Source of the DNA: Sebastes aleutianus
Lineage: Eukaryota > Chordata > Actinopteri > Perciformes > Sebastidae
Length of the DNA stretch: 64,000 bases
Direction: 5' to 3'
Assembly (NCBI GenBank): GCA_916700875.1
Contig: CAKAKS010000066.1
Location: 35,679,490-35,743,489 of the forward strand
Position numbers and translations under genes: made by a program. Below, piece by piece: positions 37,510 through 48,468 of this stretch. The notes beneath the pieces were generated by a model that saw only the letters and a program-made list of their open reading frames with translations, was not told where the DNA came from and did no database searches. Numbering within the stretch: position 1 is the first letter of the stretch; each line of letters opens with the position of its first letter.

Positions 37510-37740
37510 ATCATACAATCTACTCACCGAGCTCTGATTGCTTTTATACGAGTTGATCTCTTATCTGGAACATAACCTGCTCCGGAGCAGGTTAGCTGTT
37601 CAGCATAAGTTACCATGGTGATCTACCCCGGTAAGAAGTGATCCACCTTCGTAGGACGGAAAACCCTGAAGAGTTAACCCTGAAGTTACCTCGCTAACGC
37701 CAAATCCTGCTTCTTAGTACAGGCCTCTGGTTATTCGTAT
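37510..37740. mobile_element. Possible interspersed repeat containing a 22-bp palindrome
   Basis: Includes taacctgctccggagcaggt, cataagttaccatggtgatc, ggacggaaaaccctgaagag and gcttcttagtacaggcctct, which resemble a dispersed teleost repeat. Perfect 22-bp palindrome at 37573-37594. Ends not defined. Confidence 0.45.
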
Positions 37741-39087
37741 CCTTGTATACATGATTCTAATATTAGTAACCAGGTTTCTGCAGGTTTGTCTTTGACTCCT
37801 CTCCACAGTACATCCTGCTATATTTGCGCATTACCTTAACAGTTGCAGGTTGACTTATTGTTGGTTTCAGCCTGCTAGGTCTCTGCCGTAGTTACCAATC
37901 TGCTGGATTTAGTTTCACCATCATATTTTATCGGTAACGGAAAATTTGAGAGCAACAATTATTTATCCTTAACCACTGCCACTACTTATTTCAGCATTTA
38001 CACCACCATTACATTGTTAATCATCAAGATTTTTGCTTCACTGACAAACTACTGCATAACTTGAGTTGAGGACGCACCTGCAAACATGGCCGACTGATCA
38101 GAGAACTGGATATTTACATGCCATAGTATCACCGTGTCTATCAGAGTACTCCAGCTGGCATATCCAAGTTTCTCAAAGCAGGATATGGAGTTTAAAAACC
38201 AGATCATAGCAGCATAGTGTGCATGTAAACACACATGTTTGTACACATGTACACTACATACTGTAGTGTGTTTAAACAGTGGAAGCGTCCCTGGTGTTCA
38301 CGACTAGGTGCCTTACTGGTAGTTTGTCACTTTCGCAAAGAACTGAAAACCACTAAGTGAGACTTCGGTCTGCAAAACTCTGAACCTCTTAACCCTTCAC
38401 TGTTCCCATGGTAACTGCGCAGAACAATCTATCAGGGTGGGCCTGAAATTGACTTTTAACACTTTGAGCTTTACTTAGAGATCAGTTTTATGTCTCATGC
38501 TAATGATGAAAAATGGGACTTAAAGAGGCCAACTTGACCATGGACCTGGAGCAGAATGACAGGCTGCCGTGGTGACGTACCCATCGATGCCTGGCGTCAC
38601 AGCTATGGCCCATATTGGATTGTTCTGTTCAGCAGTCTATGGAGGGAGCCGCTGCCTCTTCTTCTTATCGACACAGTACTAAAGGTATGGAGCGGGAGCT
38701 GGCAACAGCTGAGAGAATCACAAGACGAGCAAACAACAGCTTCAATGCTCTCTCTCGGGGAAAACATCGGTTCTCAGAACCTTTGAGTTTCTCTGAGATG
38801 ACATTGATCTTGTTGGTGGATCTTTGATGTTAATCCTCACTAAACAAGCTATTCAGCAAAAATGACAAAGCCCCAAGTGGTGTGTGTGAATGTGAGAAAG
38901 AATTTGTGAAGAGAAAATATGCTACTATGCATAGACTAGGAAGCCCTTAGCCCTTGTGTATTACATTTTTAATCTCAATCTTAATCTTTAATCTCAACAT
39001 GGCCTTGCTGTGGGTCCTATACTACAACTGTTTAGTCAAGACAACCTCCTGTTATTTTATCTCCTTCAGATTCTAATGTCCCACCTC
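37741..39087. other. Intronic stretch, nothing recognised
   Basis: Open frames at about 38556-38827 overlap one another and show no known domain. No splice-bounded exon could be supported. Confidence 0.5.
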
Positions 39088-39418
39088 TGGGGATGCACAG
39101 ATCCAACTTTTTCAGTCCTGATACCGATAGCGATACCTGGGCTTTGGGTATCGGCCGATACCAAGTACCGATCCAATACTAGTGTTTAATAAATGAGCTG
39201 TATGCCTCACTGTGTGGAAGTGACCGGGATCATTCTGTTATGTAAAAGGCAACATCTGGCTTGTCTTAGACATTGCTTTCTTAACCTTGTAAAACAAAAC
39301 CAATAAACTAATTACACAGCACTGATACCAATACCAGTATCGGGTCCGATACTGTGCTCATGTACTCGTACTCGTACTTGCAAAACAGCTCCGATACAAC
39401 GGCACCGATACCACTTTA

Positions 39419-39812
39419 CGGTGGTGCGCCCGACCCCACTGGGCCGGGATCCTACCTCCGCCGGCACGCGCCGGCCCTCACTTTCATTGCGCCACGGGGT
39501 TTGCTTGCACCCTTTGACTCGCGCACGCGTTAGACTCCTTGGTCCGTGTTTCAAGACGGGTCGGGTGGGTTGCAGACATCGCCGCAACGCCTTTTACGTG
39601 GGCCAAGCCCCGGCCTGGCAGCACGACACGGTTGGGGCGCACTGAGGACAGTCGCACCGGGACCAGGGGGTCGTCCCCGGCGGAGAGAGAGGGCGCAGCG
39701 AGCCCTTTGTCCACGGTGCGGCTCCGGGTGGGGAGCGCTGTAAAGCTGCGGCCGCGAGCCACCTTTGCCCCGAGCCTTTCCAAGCCGACCTAGAGCCAGT
39801 CGCGGCGCACCA
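39419..39812 (-). pseudogene. 28S rRNA gene fragment, antisense, inside a hAT element
   Basis: On the minus strand this reads as large-subunit rRNA. It contains gactggctctaggtcggctt and ggaaaggctcggggcaaagg. It then has ccgtcttgaaacacggacca directly followed by aggagtctaac, and gtggcgcaatgaaagtgagg before ggatcccggcc. These are near-universal eukaryotic 28S blocks around the D2/D3 region, with a variable GC-rich segment between. Substitutions (for example gtgagggccgg and ggtaggatccc) include several C-to-T type changes, indicating decay without function. About 395 bp of an rRNA several kilobases long is present, so this is not an rRNA gene. All reading frames across it are artefacts. Confidence 0.93.
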
Positions 39813-39817
39813 TATGC

Positions 39818-39895
39818 GGGACTCCCCAGCCTGCCGTGTGTCGCTCACACCCTCCAGCTGGCTGTTAACGAGGGTCTTTTGGCACAGAGAAGTAC
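39818..39895 (+). pseudogene. hAT transposase scrap abutting the 28S fragment
   Basis: The plus strand reads LPSLPCVAHTLQLAVNEGL then LAQR. This matches the conserved C..H-L.L motif of ZBED-like hAT transposases. It begins within about 10 bp of the 28S edge and stops where the hAT terminal sequence resumes, so only about 25 codons remain. It has no start or intact domain and no function is expected. Confidence 0.8.
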
Positions 39896-40301
39896 TCGTA
39901 TCGGTTCTCGGTATCGGCGAATACCCAAATGTAAGTACTTGTACTCGGCCTGAAAAAAAGTGGTATCTGTGCATCCCTAAAACGAATAAATAACAAATAA
40001 AAAAACAGTAACCAATATATACGTGGATATAAATTTGGTGAATTGTTATTTATTATTATTATTATTATAATAGTAAATCGTGCACCAGCACAATTACAAT
40101 TCAAGTCTAAACCTTTTTAATGAAGCAACAAAATGGTCCAAAATTAAACAGGAATTAAAATTCCAGTATAATGTATAATGTATACAGCATATACATAAAA
40201 AATTGAATTGAATAGATCAGACCCATTATCCCCGATACCCGATCCAGCTATTTGACTCGGTATACTGACCCGATATGCAATATCAGTATCGGTGCATCCT
40301 A

Positions 40302-43300
40302 CCCACCTCTGTTCTCCTGACTATCCACTCACTTCCTCAAGTATCACTTTTCAACAGTGAATTACTTGAAATCCAGTTAAGCATATACATGGTATACAAA
40401 AAAGACAGGTTACTCAACCAGAAACAAGTTAAGCTGATTCCTCTTTACAGAATTTTTTAGATAGAAGTTACTTAAATTGATGTAAAAAACAACAAAGTCT
40501 TTCCAGTGCCAAGGTGATGCTGTTAACTCCCTGAAGAAAACCACATCATCCAGTGGAAGCACTGTAAACTGTGCAGTAATTGTGAGTTGAGTGAAAGCTA
40601 ATTTCAATTTCACAAAATGTGGACAAACTTGGAGCTGACATTATGTGTAGGAGTAGGAGAGTAGGAGTAAAGGCTTTTATTGATTCCAGAGATCAGTCTC
40701 TCAGCACGCTTCTCAAATGGCAAGTTTTATCGGAACACAATCCAGCACATTGTTGAGCAAGATCATTTGTCTGAACCTCCTGCATGCCTTTCCTCTTCTC
40801 TAGTAAAATATCAGCTTGTCTTCCTTCTCTTAACGTTACCATGAACAAAAGTTGCCTTCCTGCAATGTCCACACTTCACCACACTGAACTGGCCTCTTGT
40901 CACACTTTCTGTAAGCCATGCCCTCCAAAAAAAGAAAAGAAACATTGCTCTCGGAGACAGGTGCAGCTTGGTCTGCTAAGTTCTCGGTGACAAAGGAAAT
41001 CTTCCAGATTAACAGGATGATCAGAGAGAGATGGAGCACACTGAGACAGCTGGAGCAGAGACGGGAGGGGAAGCAAAAGAGACCAAAAAGAAACCCGTCT
41101 CCTGAACACAGGGGGGCTTACTAGATGGACAGCAAACAAGTGGTGTGTAGAGAAGGTTACTCCTTTTTCATCATTAATTATTAGTAAATGAGTTGAATAG
41201 TAAAGCATTTTAATAAAACAAACTTGTAGTCTTTCTCTGTCTAAAAACTGTTTCCAAAACTAGTAGGCTCTCACTTAATGCTTCTTTATCCCGTCCTTAC
41301 ACAGCAAAACTCCAAACATCATTCCCTCCACCTTGTCAGTGTCATGGTAGGCCAGAAAGACCTGGGGCCGGCCTGAGGCTAGCGGCCTTCTCTGCCCTCA
41401 TGGCCTCTGGGCATGCAGCCTCTGCCTGCCAGGGCTTTATGATTAGAGCTGGAGGTGTTTTGTGGGGATGGTTGACATCCTAAATACTCTGGAGGTGCAC
41501 ACATATCCACAGGAGCATCCACAGGAGCATCCAGGGCGTTCTGTTATGCAGATGATGGCCAGGTAGGTGACAGCGCCCAGGGCAGGGAAATTAGAAGGCT
41601 GTTACATGTTACCGGTCTGTGCAGAGCTCATTCACAGGGCATTATTCATGCTGACGGTATGAGTAGTGACAGGGACAGATATCTGCTGTCAGAGAGACGG
41701 AGGTATGATTCAAATAAAGAGCAAGGGGAGAGCGGAGAGGCTTTTTCCATACATTTTATAAGTAAGGCAGCCTCTAACAAAGTGTCCTCCACAGAAAGTG
41801 AATGTAAGGAAACCACGGTGTCCTGTGGCAATTTATTCATGTAGGGTTCTGACTGGAAAAGGACATTTTTAATGTGTGGTTAGGCACCACTCAGAAAAAA
41901 CTCAACTATTGACACAATTTGACACATTGAATTTATTTTAAGAAAAACAAATACTTATATCATTTCTATGACAAATTCTGCAGTTCGATCGCAGCCACTG
42001 ATTGAGGTCCAGCTGGTGGTCAATACCAACTTTAACCTGCGATTTGCCGCATGATTGTGCGGCAATGTGGGTCACTTTAATGGCCTATTAACTGCAGCGA
42101 TTAACGTCTTTTGTTCCCTCATGTCTGGGTTGTACAGCTCTGGATTGCCGGTTACATGATTGGCAGCATGACGTCTTTCTCCAAAAGTTGATTCTGTTTC
42201 TACTTTTCCGCCGGAGGCCGGTGCAGTTTTTTTGGCACCCCCGGCAGCCGCCGCTGCCACAGCCCAAACACACTACTCCCATTCAAAATGAATGAGAAGA
42301 TTTACGTTTTCACCAGCACTGTCGGATCTGGTGTGAATGCAGCCTTACTCAACTATTGGGTAAAAGAAGAGGTCAACTGGTGATTATCACACTAACTTCA
42401 GCCTGGTGTCATACATCCTTTCCACATTTTGACCGTTTGTCGCTACTTTCCCCAACTTGTTAGAACTCAGATGATTTCCTTTTTCCTCAAAGTGCTGCTC
42501 AGATTAAGACAGACGATGTGCTCGATCAATCAATCACCTGCTGAATCAGACAGATCCTGATCTATGTATTTACTAAATGAAAGTTAAAAAGATTCCCCCA
42601 CTCATTAAATATGTGGCCTTTGCTGTGTGATGTAGCGCCACTGCTCCTTTTCCCTGAAGCTTAATACAATGCATAAAAATGTAATAATTTCTTGCAATGT
42701 TAGCAAGGTGATCTATATTTCAGGTGAGTTGGGATGCCTCCACTATAAAAGTGTTGCATGAAACCCTGAAATTACTGGCCACATTTTTAGTATGTTTATT
42801 TCAAAGGGTTGCCATCAACAGATTCAAAAGTGAGCAAATCAGATCTAAAACTGCACAGCAACCACAATAATAGCACAACAGCTCTAAGTAGTAATACAAA
42901 TAGGACTAATAACAATAAGCAATAGCAGTGGATGTAATAGAGTGATAATAGAAATATCAATAATAAGAGCTGAAATAATAATAACTACTACTAACAATAA
43001 AAAAAAGGCTGATGATAATGATGGTAGCAGTGGGTGTCAAGCAAGTAGCATACGCGGCAACCGATGCAACCACAAACAAACAAGAGGTAGGGTGGCAAAA
43101 ATAAGGAGCAAGGGACATAAAACTAAAATTGAGGACGTGTCTTATATGCCAACAACAATTTCTAAATATGAAAAAAAGTCTGGACAAGGAAGCAATAACT
43201 CTCACTGTGTTCCTTCTGGAAGCTGCATGGCCTAGCACTCCCTTTATTTTCCACATAATAGGCTGTAGACAAGTAGACCATTATCTTTCCCATTACTATT

Positions 43301-43459
43301 CAACTTGACATTAATGTCCAGGAGTTTAACGGGGACTCGACCCATTAACATGGCTAATAGCTGTAGAAGTCCACGGTGTGTTTGTGGGTGTGCATGTGAG
43401 ACTGACTGATAGTGACTGACAGTGAGAGAGAGAGACACGGAGAAAGAAAGAGGGACAGA
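40302..43459. other. Intronic stretch, nothing recognised
   Basis: An AT-rich part at about 42890-43020 has repeated AATAAT/AATAG steps. The CpG-bearing block at 42180-42260 has GCAGCCGCCGCTGCC, and its minus-strand frame is Ala/Gly-rich by composition only. No exon supported. Confidence 0.5.
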
Positions 43460-43460
43460 C

Positions 43461-43526
<66 letters not shown>
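43460..43526. repeat. (GA)n microsatellite
   Basis: Perfect GA over most of its length, preceded by a purine-rich lead-in from 43420. Confidence 0.97.
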
Positions 43527-43531
<5 letters not shown>

Positions 43532-44429
43532 CATCAGTGGTAAGCTAATTAGTTCAACACTATCACAGATGGTTAAGGGGTCACTGTTAAACCTTTATTC
43601 ACTGCCATATTACCCACGTCAATGCTAATTCTACAGGAGCTAGGTCATATGCAGCATGGCTCGCATAATAAATGTGCCTTATAATAAGGCCTTGGGTATC
43701 GGCAAACCTGAGCTTCACCGATGGAAAAATGGAAAACTGGAAAACTGACCTTTTGTGTTGTTTCCCCGACTTACATTGCCCAATCATCAGGTCCACAGGC
43801 TTTCTGCAAAGGTTGTTAGAGAACCATTGTTCCCTTGGGTGCCAGGAGGTGCAACGGGAGAGAAGGATAGAGTGAAAGCACAAGAGAGCGCGAGGGAATG
43901 AAATTTAAACAGAAGAAGAAAAATAGAGCAAGGAAAGCATCGAGAGGGACAGAGAGAGCAAACTGGCCTAGACAGCAACCCATCACATGTAAAAGAGGCC
44001 TCATTGATGCGTTGGCACACAAAGTCAAGTGTTTCCTGCACACTTCCATAGGCACAGACACTTGTGCAGATACTTCATTACAACAAGAGAGCTTAGCCCT
44101 ATATCTCCATGTATGAGAGATGAGAGCATTCGCTGGCAGATGTATGCTAATTTTTGTGTAAGAGCTTTCATTGCAAGTCCCATCAAGTATAGGTTAGTCC
44201 ATCTCAGCCAGAAGAACGAGCAACTACCCACACACGCTCAAACACAAATATCCAGTGAGTCACTTCACCAAATGTGGTTGGCATGTGAGTGTTTGAGCTG
44301 AGAAAACTTATGCTGGCCTCAAACTCCTGAAACCAAACAGCGTTCATTGTTCGGAGCCCAGCATGGAAATAGCAGTGTAGCTCCCTGGGGTTTTCTAACT
44401 ATAAGGCAAGGATTCTCTGTCTGTCTGTA

Positions 44430-44431
<2 letters not shown>

Positions 44432-44519
<88 letters not shown>
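44432..44519. repeat. (TG)n microsatellite
   Basis: 44 TG units without interruption. Confidence 0.98.
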
Positions 44520-44528
<9 letters not shown>

Positions 44529-44534
44529 CCTTTG

Positions 44535-45289
44535 CATATCTCAAGAGCCGTTCATCCGATCATGGCGAGTGTATTGCTGTGGACCCGAGGACATGCAGTG
44601 TCGAAGTTGGTACAATTTGGACGAGTGACACATTCAATATTGATAAACTTTGAATAAACCAGCTACAGCGCTCTGTGCAGAAGCGGGGGCGGGGCTTCGG
44701 GGCTCTGGAGTCGAGCATGTCGTCCACAGCGGCAGTTCACTTTTGCTGCTGGATGCTGGATATACTAACGTTACAACCAAACTCTTCTTCACTTCACTGG
44801 AGTCAAGGAGCGATGAGCGGTTCTCCAGAACACTGCAAGTAGCACTTCCAGGGGCCAAGCACTTGGACAGTTAAGTCATGTGCTCCGAGCGGCCACGTCC
44901 CAAACGACCACTGCACTAGTGTTATAAATCCAAGAAATAAAAGTCAAGACATGTCCATTGGGGACAGCATTCTGTTTTAACACACTCAAGTCCCCACAAG
45001 CTGAAAGCCCCTAAGTAATGAAGAGACAAACTCAAATGAGAAAAAAAGAAACTGAAATGAAAAAGCACTAGAGCAGCGTTGGCACTGGCATTTGTGGTTA
45101 TTTTTTGAGGTGATGGTAGTCATTTAAAGAATGTATAATTCCAATTTAAATGAGATGATAAATATACTGTACCTTTCATGTCTGTATCTTAAATATGAAG
45201 CTACAGCCAGCAGCCGGTTAACTGAGCTTAAACGGCTGGCCTGGCTCTGTCCAGTCCAAGTATTTAGTGCATCAATCTTAGGCTGCATA
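44535..45289. other. Possible interspersed repeat, then unremarkable intron
   Basis: 44535-44940 has ccgttcatccgatcatggcg, gcgggggcggggcttcgggg and taacgttacaaccaaactct. It is GC-richer than its surroundings and looks like dispersed-repeat sequence, but no termini are visible. From 44940 on I see nothing. Confidence 0.35.
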
Positions 45290-45880
45290 AGTGGACATAG
45301 TCACCGTGACATCACCCATTGGTTTGTGGACTGCCGTTTTGAAGCCTTGAGTTTGATATTTTGGCCGTCACCATCTTGGTTTTTTGGAACATGAAGTGAC
45401 ACAAGAGGGTGGAGCTTATTATACCAAACACTGAATAAGACATTTTTAGGTGACCAAGATGTCAAAATTAACTTTCATGAACTGAAATCACACTATGAAA
45501 GGGTTAAAGCTGTAAGATGAAAACATTGACAACACCCAGACCGGATAACACCGTGGTAGTGACCTGTCAATCATAAGGTGCCCCGCCCTAAAGCATCCCC
45601 TGCTTTATGGTCTATCTGACTCTAAATGGGACCATAATTTACTAAATGAACATCATGCTGTATTGAAGAAGACTTAAAACTAGAGATTGAGAACATAAAC
45701 TCATGTTTACAATGTTTACTGAGGTAATTAATCAAGAGAGAAGTAGGCTCATTTTCTCATAGACTTCTATACAATCAAACTTCTTTTAGCAACCAGAGGA
45801 GTCGCCCCCTGCTGGCTGTTAGAAAGAATGCTAATTTAAGGCACTTCCACATTGGCTTCACTTTCCGGAGGTTGCTCACT
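45290..45880. mobile_element. Interspersed repeat, copy B (partner at 23151-23660)
   Basis: Same blocks and order as copy A. It continues further right with gcacttccacattggcttca and ctttccggaggttgctcact, which suggests copy A is truncated at its right end. Confidence 0.75.
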
Positions 45881-47282
45881 GGTATGAATCTTCTCATCTA
45901 ACTCAAAAATAAATAAGCATATTTCCCAAAATGTCAGATTATTCCTTTAATAATAGAGACAGTCATACTCAAATTCACCACACAATAAAAATGGCAGTTA
46001 TCTATCTCCTCTGTAGGAGTTTGTTTGTGATCCCAACACTGTTGCTAAGGATCTGTGCCGATGTCGGGTTGCTAACTTCAAACATATTCGAGATTTTAGC
46101 ATGGCTATGATCAGTATCCAACTAAATATGCATGGTAAGGACCAGATCTGAAAACATCCCAGAGACAGATCGTCTGAGCAGTGTAGTCACATTTTCCTTT
46201 TAAAATGCTGAGATGCACAAAATCTGGTTTCAACAAGGTTTGTAATCCTACCGTGGTTCCTCAGCCTTATAGTCCACCATATCAGTAAGTGTAGCTGGAG
46301 AGACTGCCTTTCATTAATGGTGTCTACATTCATTCTATTCAAGTAATCAGTTAATCAATCACTACAGCAGAGGGACAGACGAAGTTTAAACAACACATAC
46401 TTGGGTATTTGCCAGGAATTTCCCCTTGAGGTTTCAATCAAGGTCATCAATATTAGCAATTGCTGTTATACTTGGTGCTTTTACTTCTATCAATTTAAAG
46501 ATATTATTTCTAATTTTGATCAGGAACTGACAAATAAAATCTCAACAGTGGTAGTAAAAACACTAAAAACAATAAAAAAAAAGGTTTCGATAGACTTTTT
46601 CTTTTCCTGCTGCGACAACAGCGCAGGCTAGTGGCAAACTGAGTCAGAAGCAGCTTATTCACAGACCGCATCATGTTGAAAGAACAACAATACGGCTCCA
46701 GAGCTTGACATCAGCATTTATGTGTCTGTGTGAGTGTGAAGGTGTGTGTGTGTTACATGTACACAAGGGCAAACACACAGAGTAACACCTATCTCAGCCT
46801 ACTTCCCAGGCATCCCCCTGTTAGGGACTGCTAATGATAAAAGAAAGCAGAGGGGAGGATAAAAGAGTGGCACATTTACAGGCAGCATTAGAGGGATGCA
46901 TAAAAATCTGATATTATGGGACGGCCTGCTGCAGAGTCAGCTCAGCGGGGGTTGACACAGAGATGTGCTATCTTAGGCAATCTTTGTGATATGGTAGGAG
47001 GAGAGGAGGCGCAGAGAGTCCTTGGTGCATTAGCAGCACACTCAAAGACATACAGTATCTCACACACACACACACACATACAGTATCACATAAACAAACA
47101 CACTGAGTCACCCATTGCCATCAACAGTAAATAGTAAGGGTTGCATTATTTCAAATTATAAACACCTCTGTTGTTTCTTTTGAGAATATCAATCATTAGT
47201 GACATTAATGCTTAAATAATTAGTCATTTAATTGATTAGTCAATCTCAGAACATAAATTGACAACAAGTTTTATAATAATAA
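45881..47282. other. Intronic stretch; right end may be MITE remnant
   Basis: No gene recognised. Sequence at about 47190-47265 (ttaattgattagtcaatctc) resembles the end of the MITE family whose other part lies at 48062-48468. It may be one relic split by the hAT copy between them. Confidence 0.4.
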
Positions 47283-47579
47283 ATCCAATACCAGATTGGA
47301 TATCAGACCGATAGTGACTCAAATAGCTGGATCGGATATCGGTGAAAATTAGGCAGATCTAGTCAATTCAGTTCTATGTTTATATACTATCTACATTATA
47401 TACTGGAATTTAATTCCTGTTTAAGTGCTAACCAATTTGTTTCTGCATTAAAACGGTTTACACATGAATTGTAATTCCTGTTAATTTTGAAGATTTTTTT
47501 GCCAAGTTGTTGGTGTAAGATTTATCATTTTAATAATAAATAACAATTCTTTAAATTTACAGTATATCTATGTATTTAT

Positions 47580-47696
47580 TGGGGAAGCCTCAGGTTCCCC
47601 TAGGAAGAGCTAGAAAACGTTGCTTGGAAGAGGGACATCTGGAATTCCCTGCTTAGCTGCTGCCTCCGCAACCCGGCCCCCGGTAAGCGGAAGAAG
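47580..47696 (+). mobile_element. RTE/Rex3-type LINE 3' end nested in the hAT copy
   Basis: The run cctcaggttcccctaggaag, ctggaattccctgcttagct, gctgcctccgcaacccggcc, and taagcggaagaagtggatgg is the C-terminal codons and 3' end of an RTE-like fish LINE, in which a GGATGG-type tail follows directly. The fragment is short and has stop codons. The class is given from the typical TAAGCGGAAGAA-(N)TGGATGG ending. Confidence 0.65.
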
Positions 47697-47780
47697 TGGA
47701 TGGATGGATGGATGGATGGATGGATGGATGGATGGATGGATGGATGGATGGATGGATGGATGGATGGATGGATGGATGGA
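47697..47780. repeat. (TGGA)n microsatellite, LINE tail-derived
   Basis: 21 TGGA units starting at the LINE 3' end, so it probably grew from the retroposon tail. Confidence 0.95.
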
Positions 47781-48061
47781 TTTTATGTGTTGCATTTTGT
47801 TTTACAAAGTTAAGAAAGCAATGTTTCAGTCAAGCCTGATGTTGCCTTATACATTAAAAGAATGATCAGACACTTCCACACAGTGAGGCATACCACATAT
47901 TAATGAATCACTGGTATCAGCCGACAGGTACCAGGTATCGCTATCGGTATCAAGACTGAAAATGTCGGCTCGGTGCATCCCTATTCAATTAACCATGTAA
48001 GTCTTTCTTTCTCAAATGTGTGTGATTTTTTTCCACTGTTTTATATCATAGTAAATCTAAC

Positions 48062-48468
48062 AACGTTACACCGTTATGAACTGTTGGACAAAATAAGCAT
48101 TTTTCACAATTTTCTGACATTTTATAGATTCATGAAAATAATAATGAACAGATTACTCAATAATGAAAAAGAGCTCAAACGATTAGCCAATTAATGGATG
48201 AGTTGATCAACACAAACTTTAACTGAGACAAGCAAAATAGCCATCAATTTGCTGTTTCCAACTTCTCAAATGTTAAGATTTGCTGGTCTTATATTATGTA
48301 AACTGAATATTGTTGGGTTTTGGACTGTTGGTCGGACAAAACAAGCAGTTTAAAGACATCACTTTGAGCTCTGGAAACGTATAATGTTTGTTTTTATTCA
48401 TATTTCCGACATGTTACAAACCAAACAATTAATAGAGAAAATAATCCTCAGTCAGTTGCAGCCTCAAT
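48062..48468 (-). mobile_element. Relic of the 'GGCTGCAACTAACGATTA' MITE family, reverse orientation
   Basis: Right end cagttgcagcctca (the reverse of tgaggctgcaactg). Interior gggttttggactgttggtcg followed by gacaaaacaagca, tgctgtttccaacttctcaa, and gctcaaacgattagccaatt. Degenerate, no coding capacity. Confidence 0.6.

Larger units (their letters stand above)
39088..40301 (+). mobile_element. hAT-type element containing captured 28S rDNA (1.2 kb)
   Basis: The 8-bp direct repeat cccacctc flanks it exactly (39080-39087, 40302-40309). The termini are TGGGGATGCACAGATC and CAGTATCGGTGCATCCTA, degenerate inverted repeats of the TAGGGATGCACCGAT type. The outer parts match, in reverse, the copy at 47283-47983 (tatgcctcactgtgtggaag; ccttgtaaaacaaaa; ggaatt.aaattccagtata). 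The interior (39419-39895) is foreign: 28S rRNA sequence and a transposase scrap. A second right-end signature, gtggtatctgtgcatcccta at about 39960-39979, suggests a nested hAT-like unit that brought the rDNA in. Confidence 0.85.
47283..47983 (-). mobile_element. hAT-type element, same family as 39088-40301, inverted, left end lost
   Basis: The right end is intact: gctatcggtatc, ggctcggtgcatcccta. Reading inward on the minus strand it matches the left third of 39088-40301. At the other side gactcaaatagctggatcgg corresponds to the right third of that copy, but the last 20 or so terminal bases are missing. A LINE tail and (TGGA)n array are inserted in the middle. Confidence 0.7.

Noticed and set aside
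39312..39974. Cluster of overlapping long frames on both strands
   Set aside because: They cross a 28S rRNA fragment, whose GC-rich sequence lacks stop codons. Only about 25 codons of hAT transposase on the plus strand are real ancestral coding sequence.
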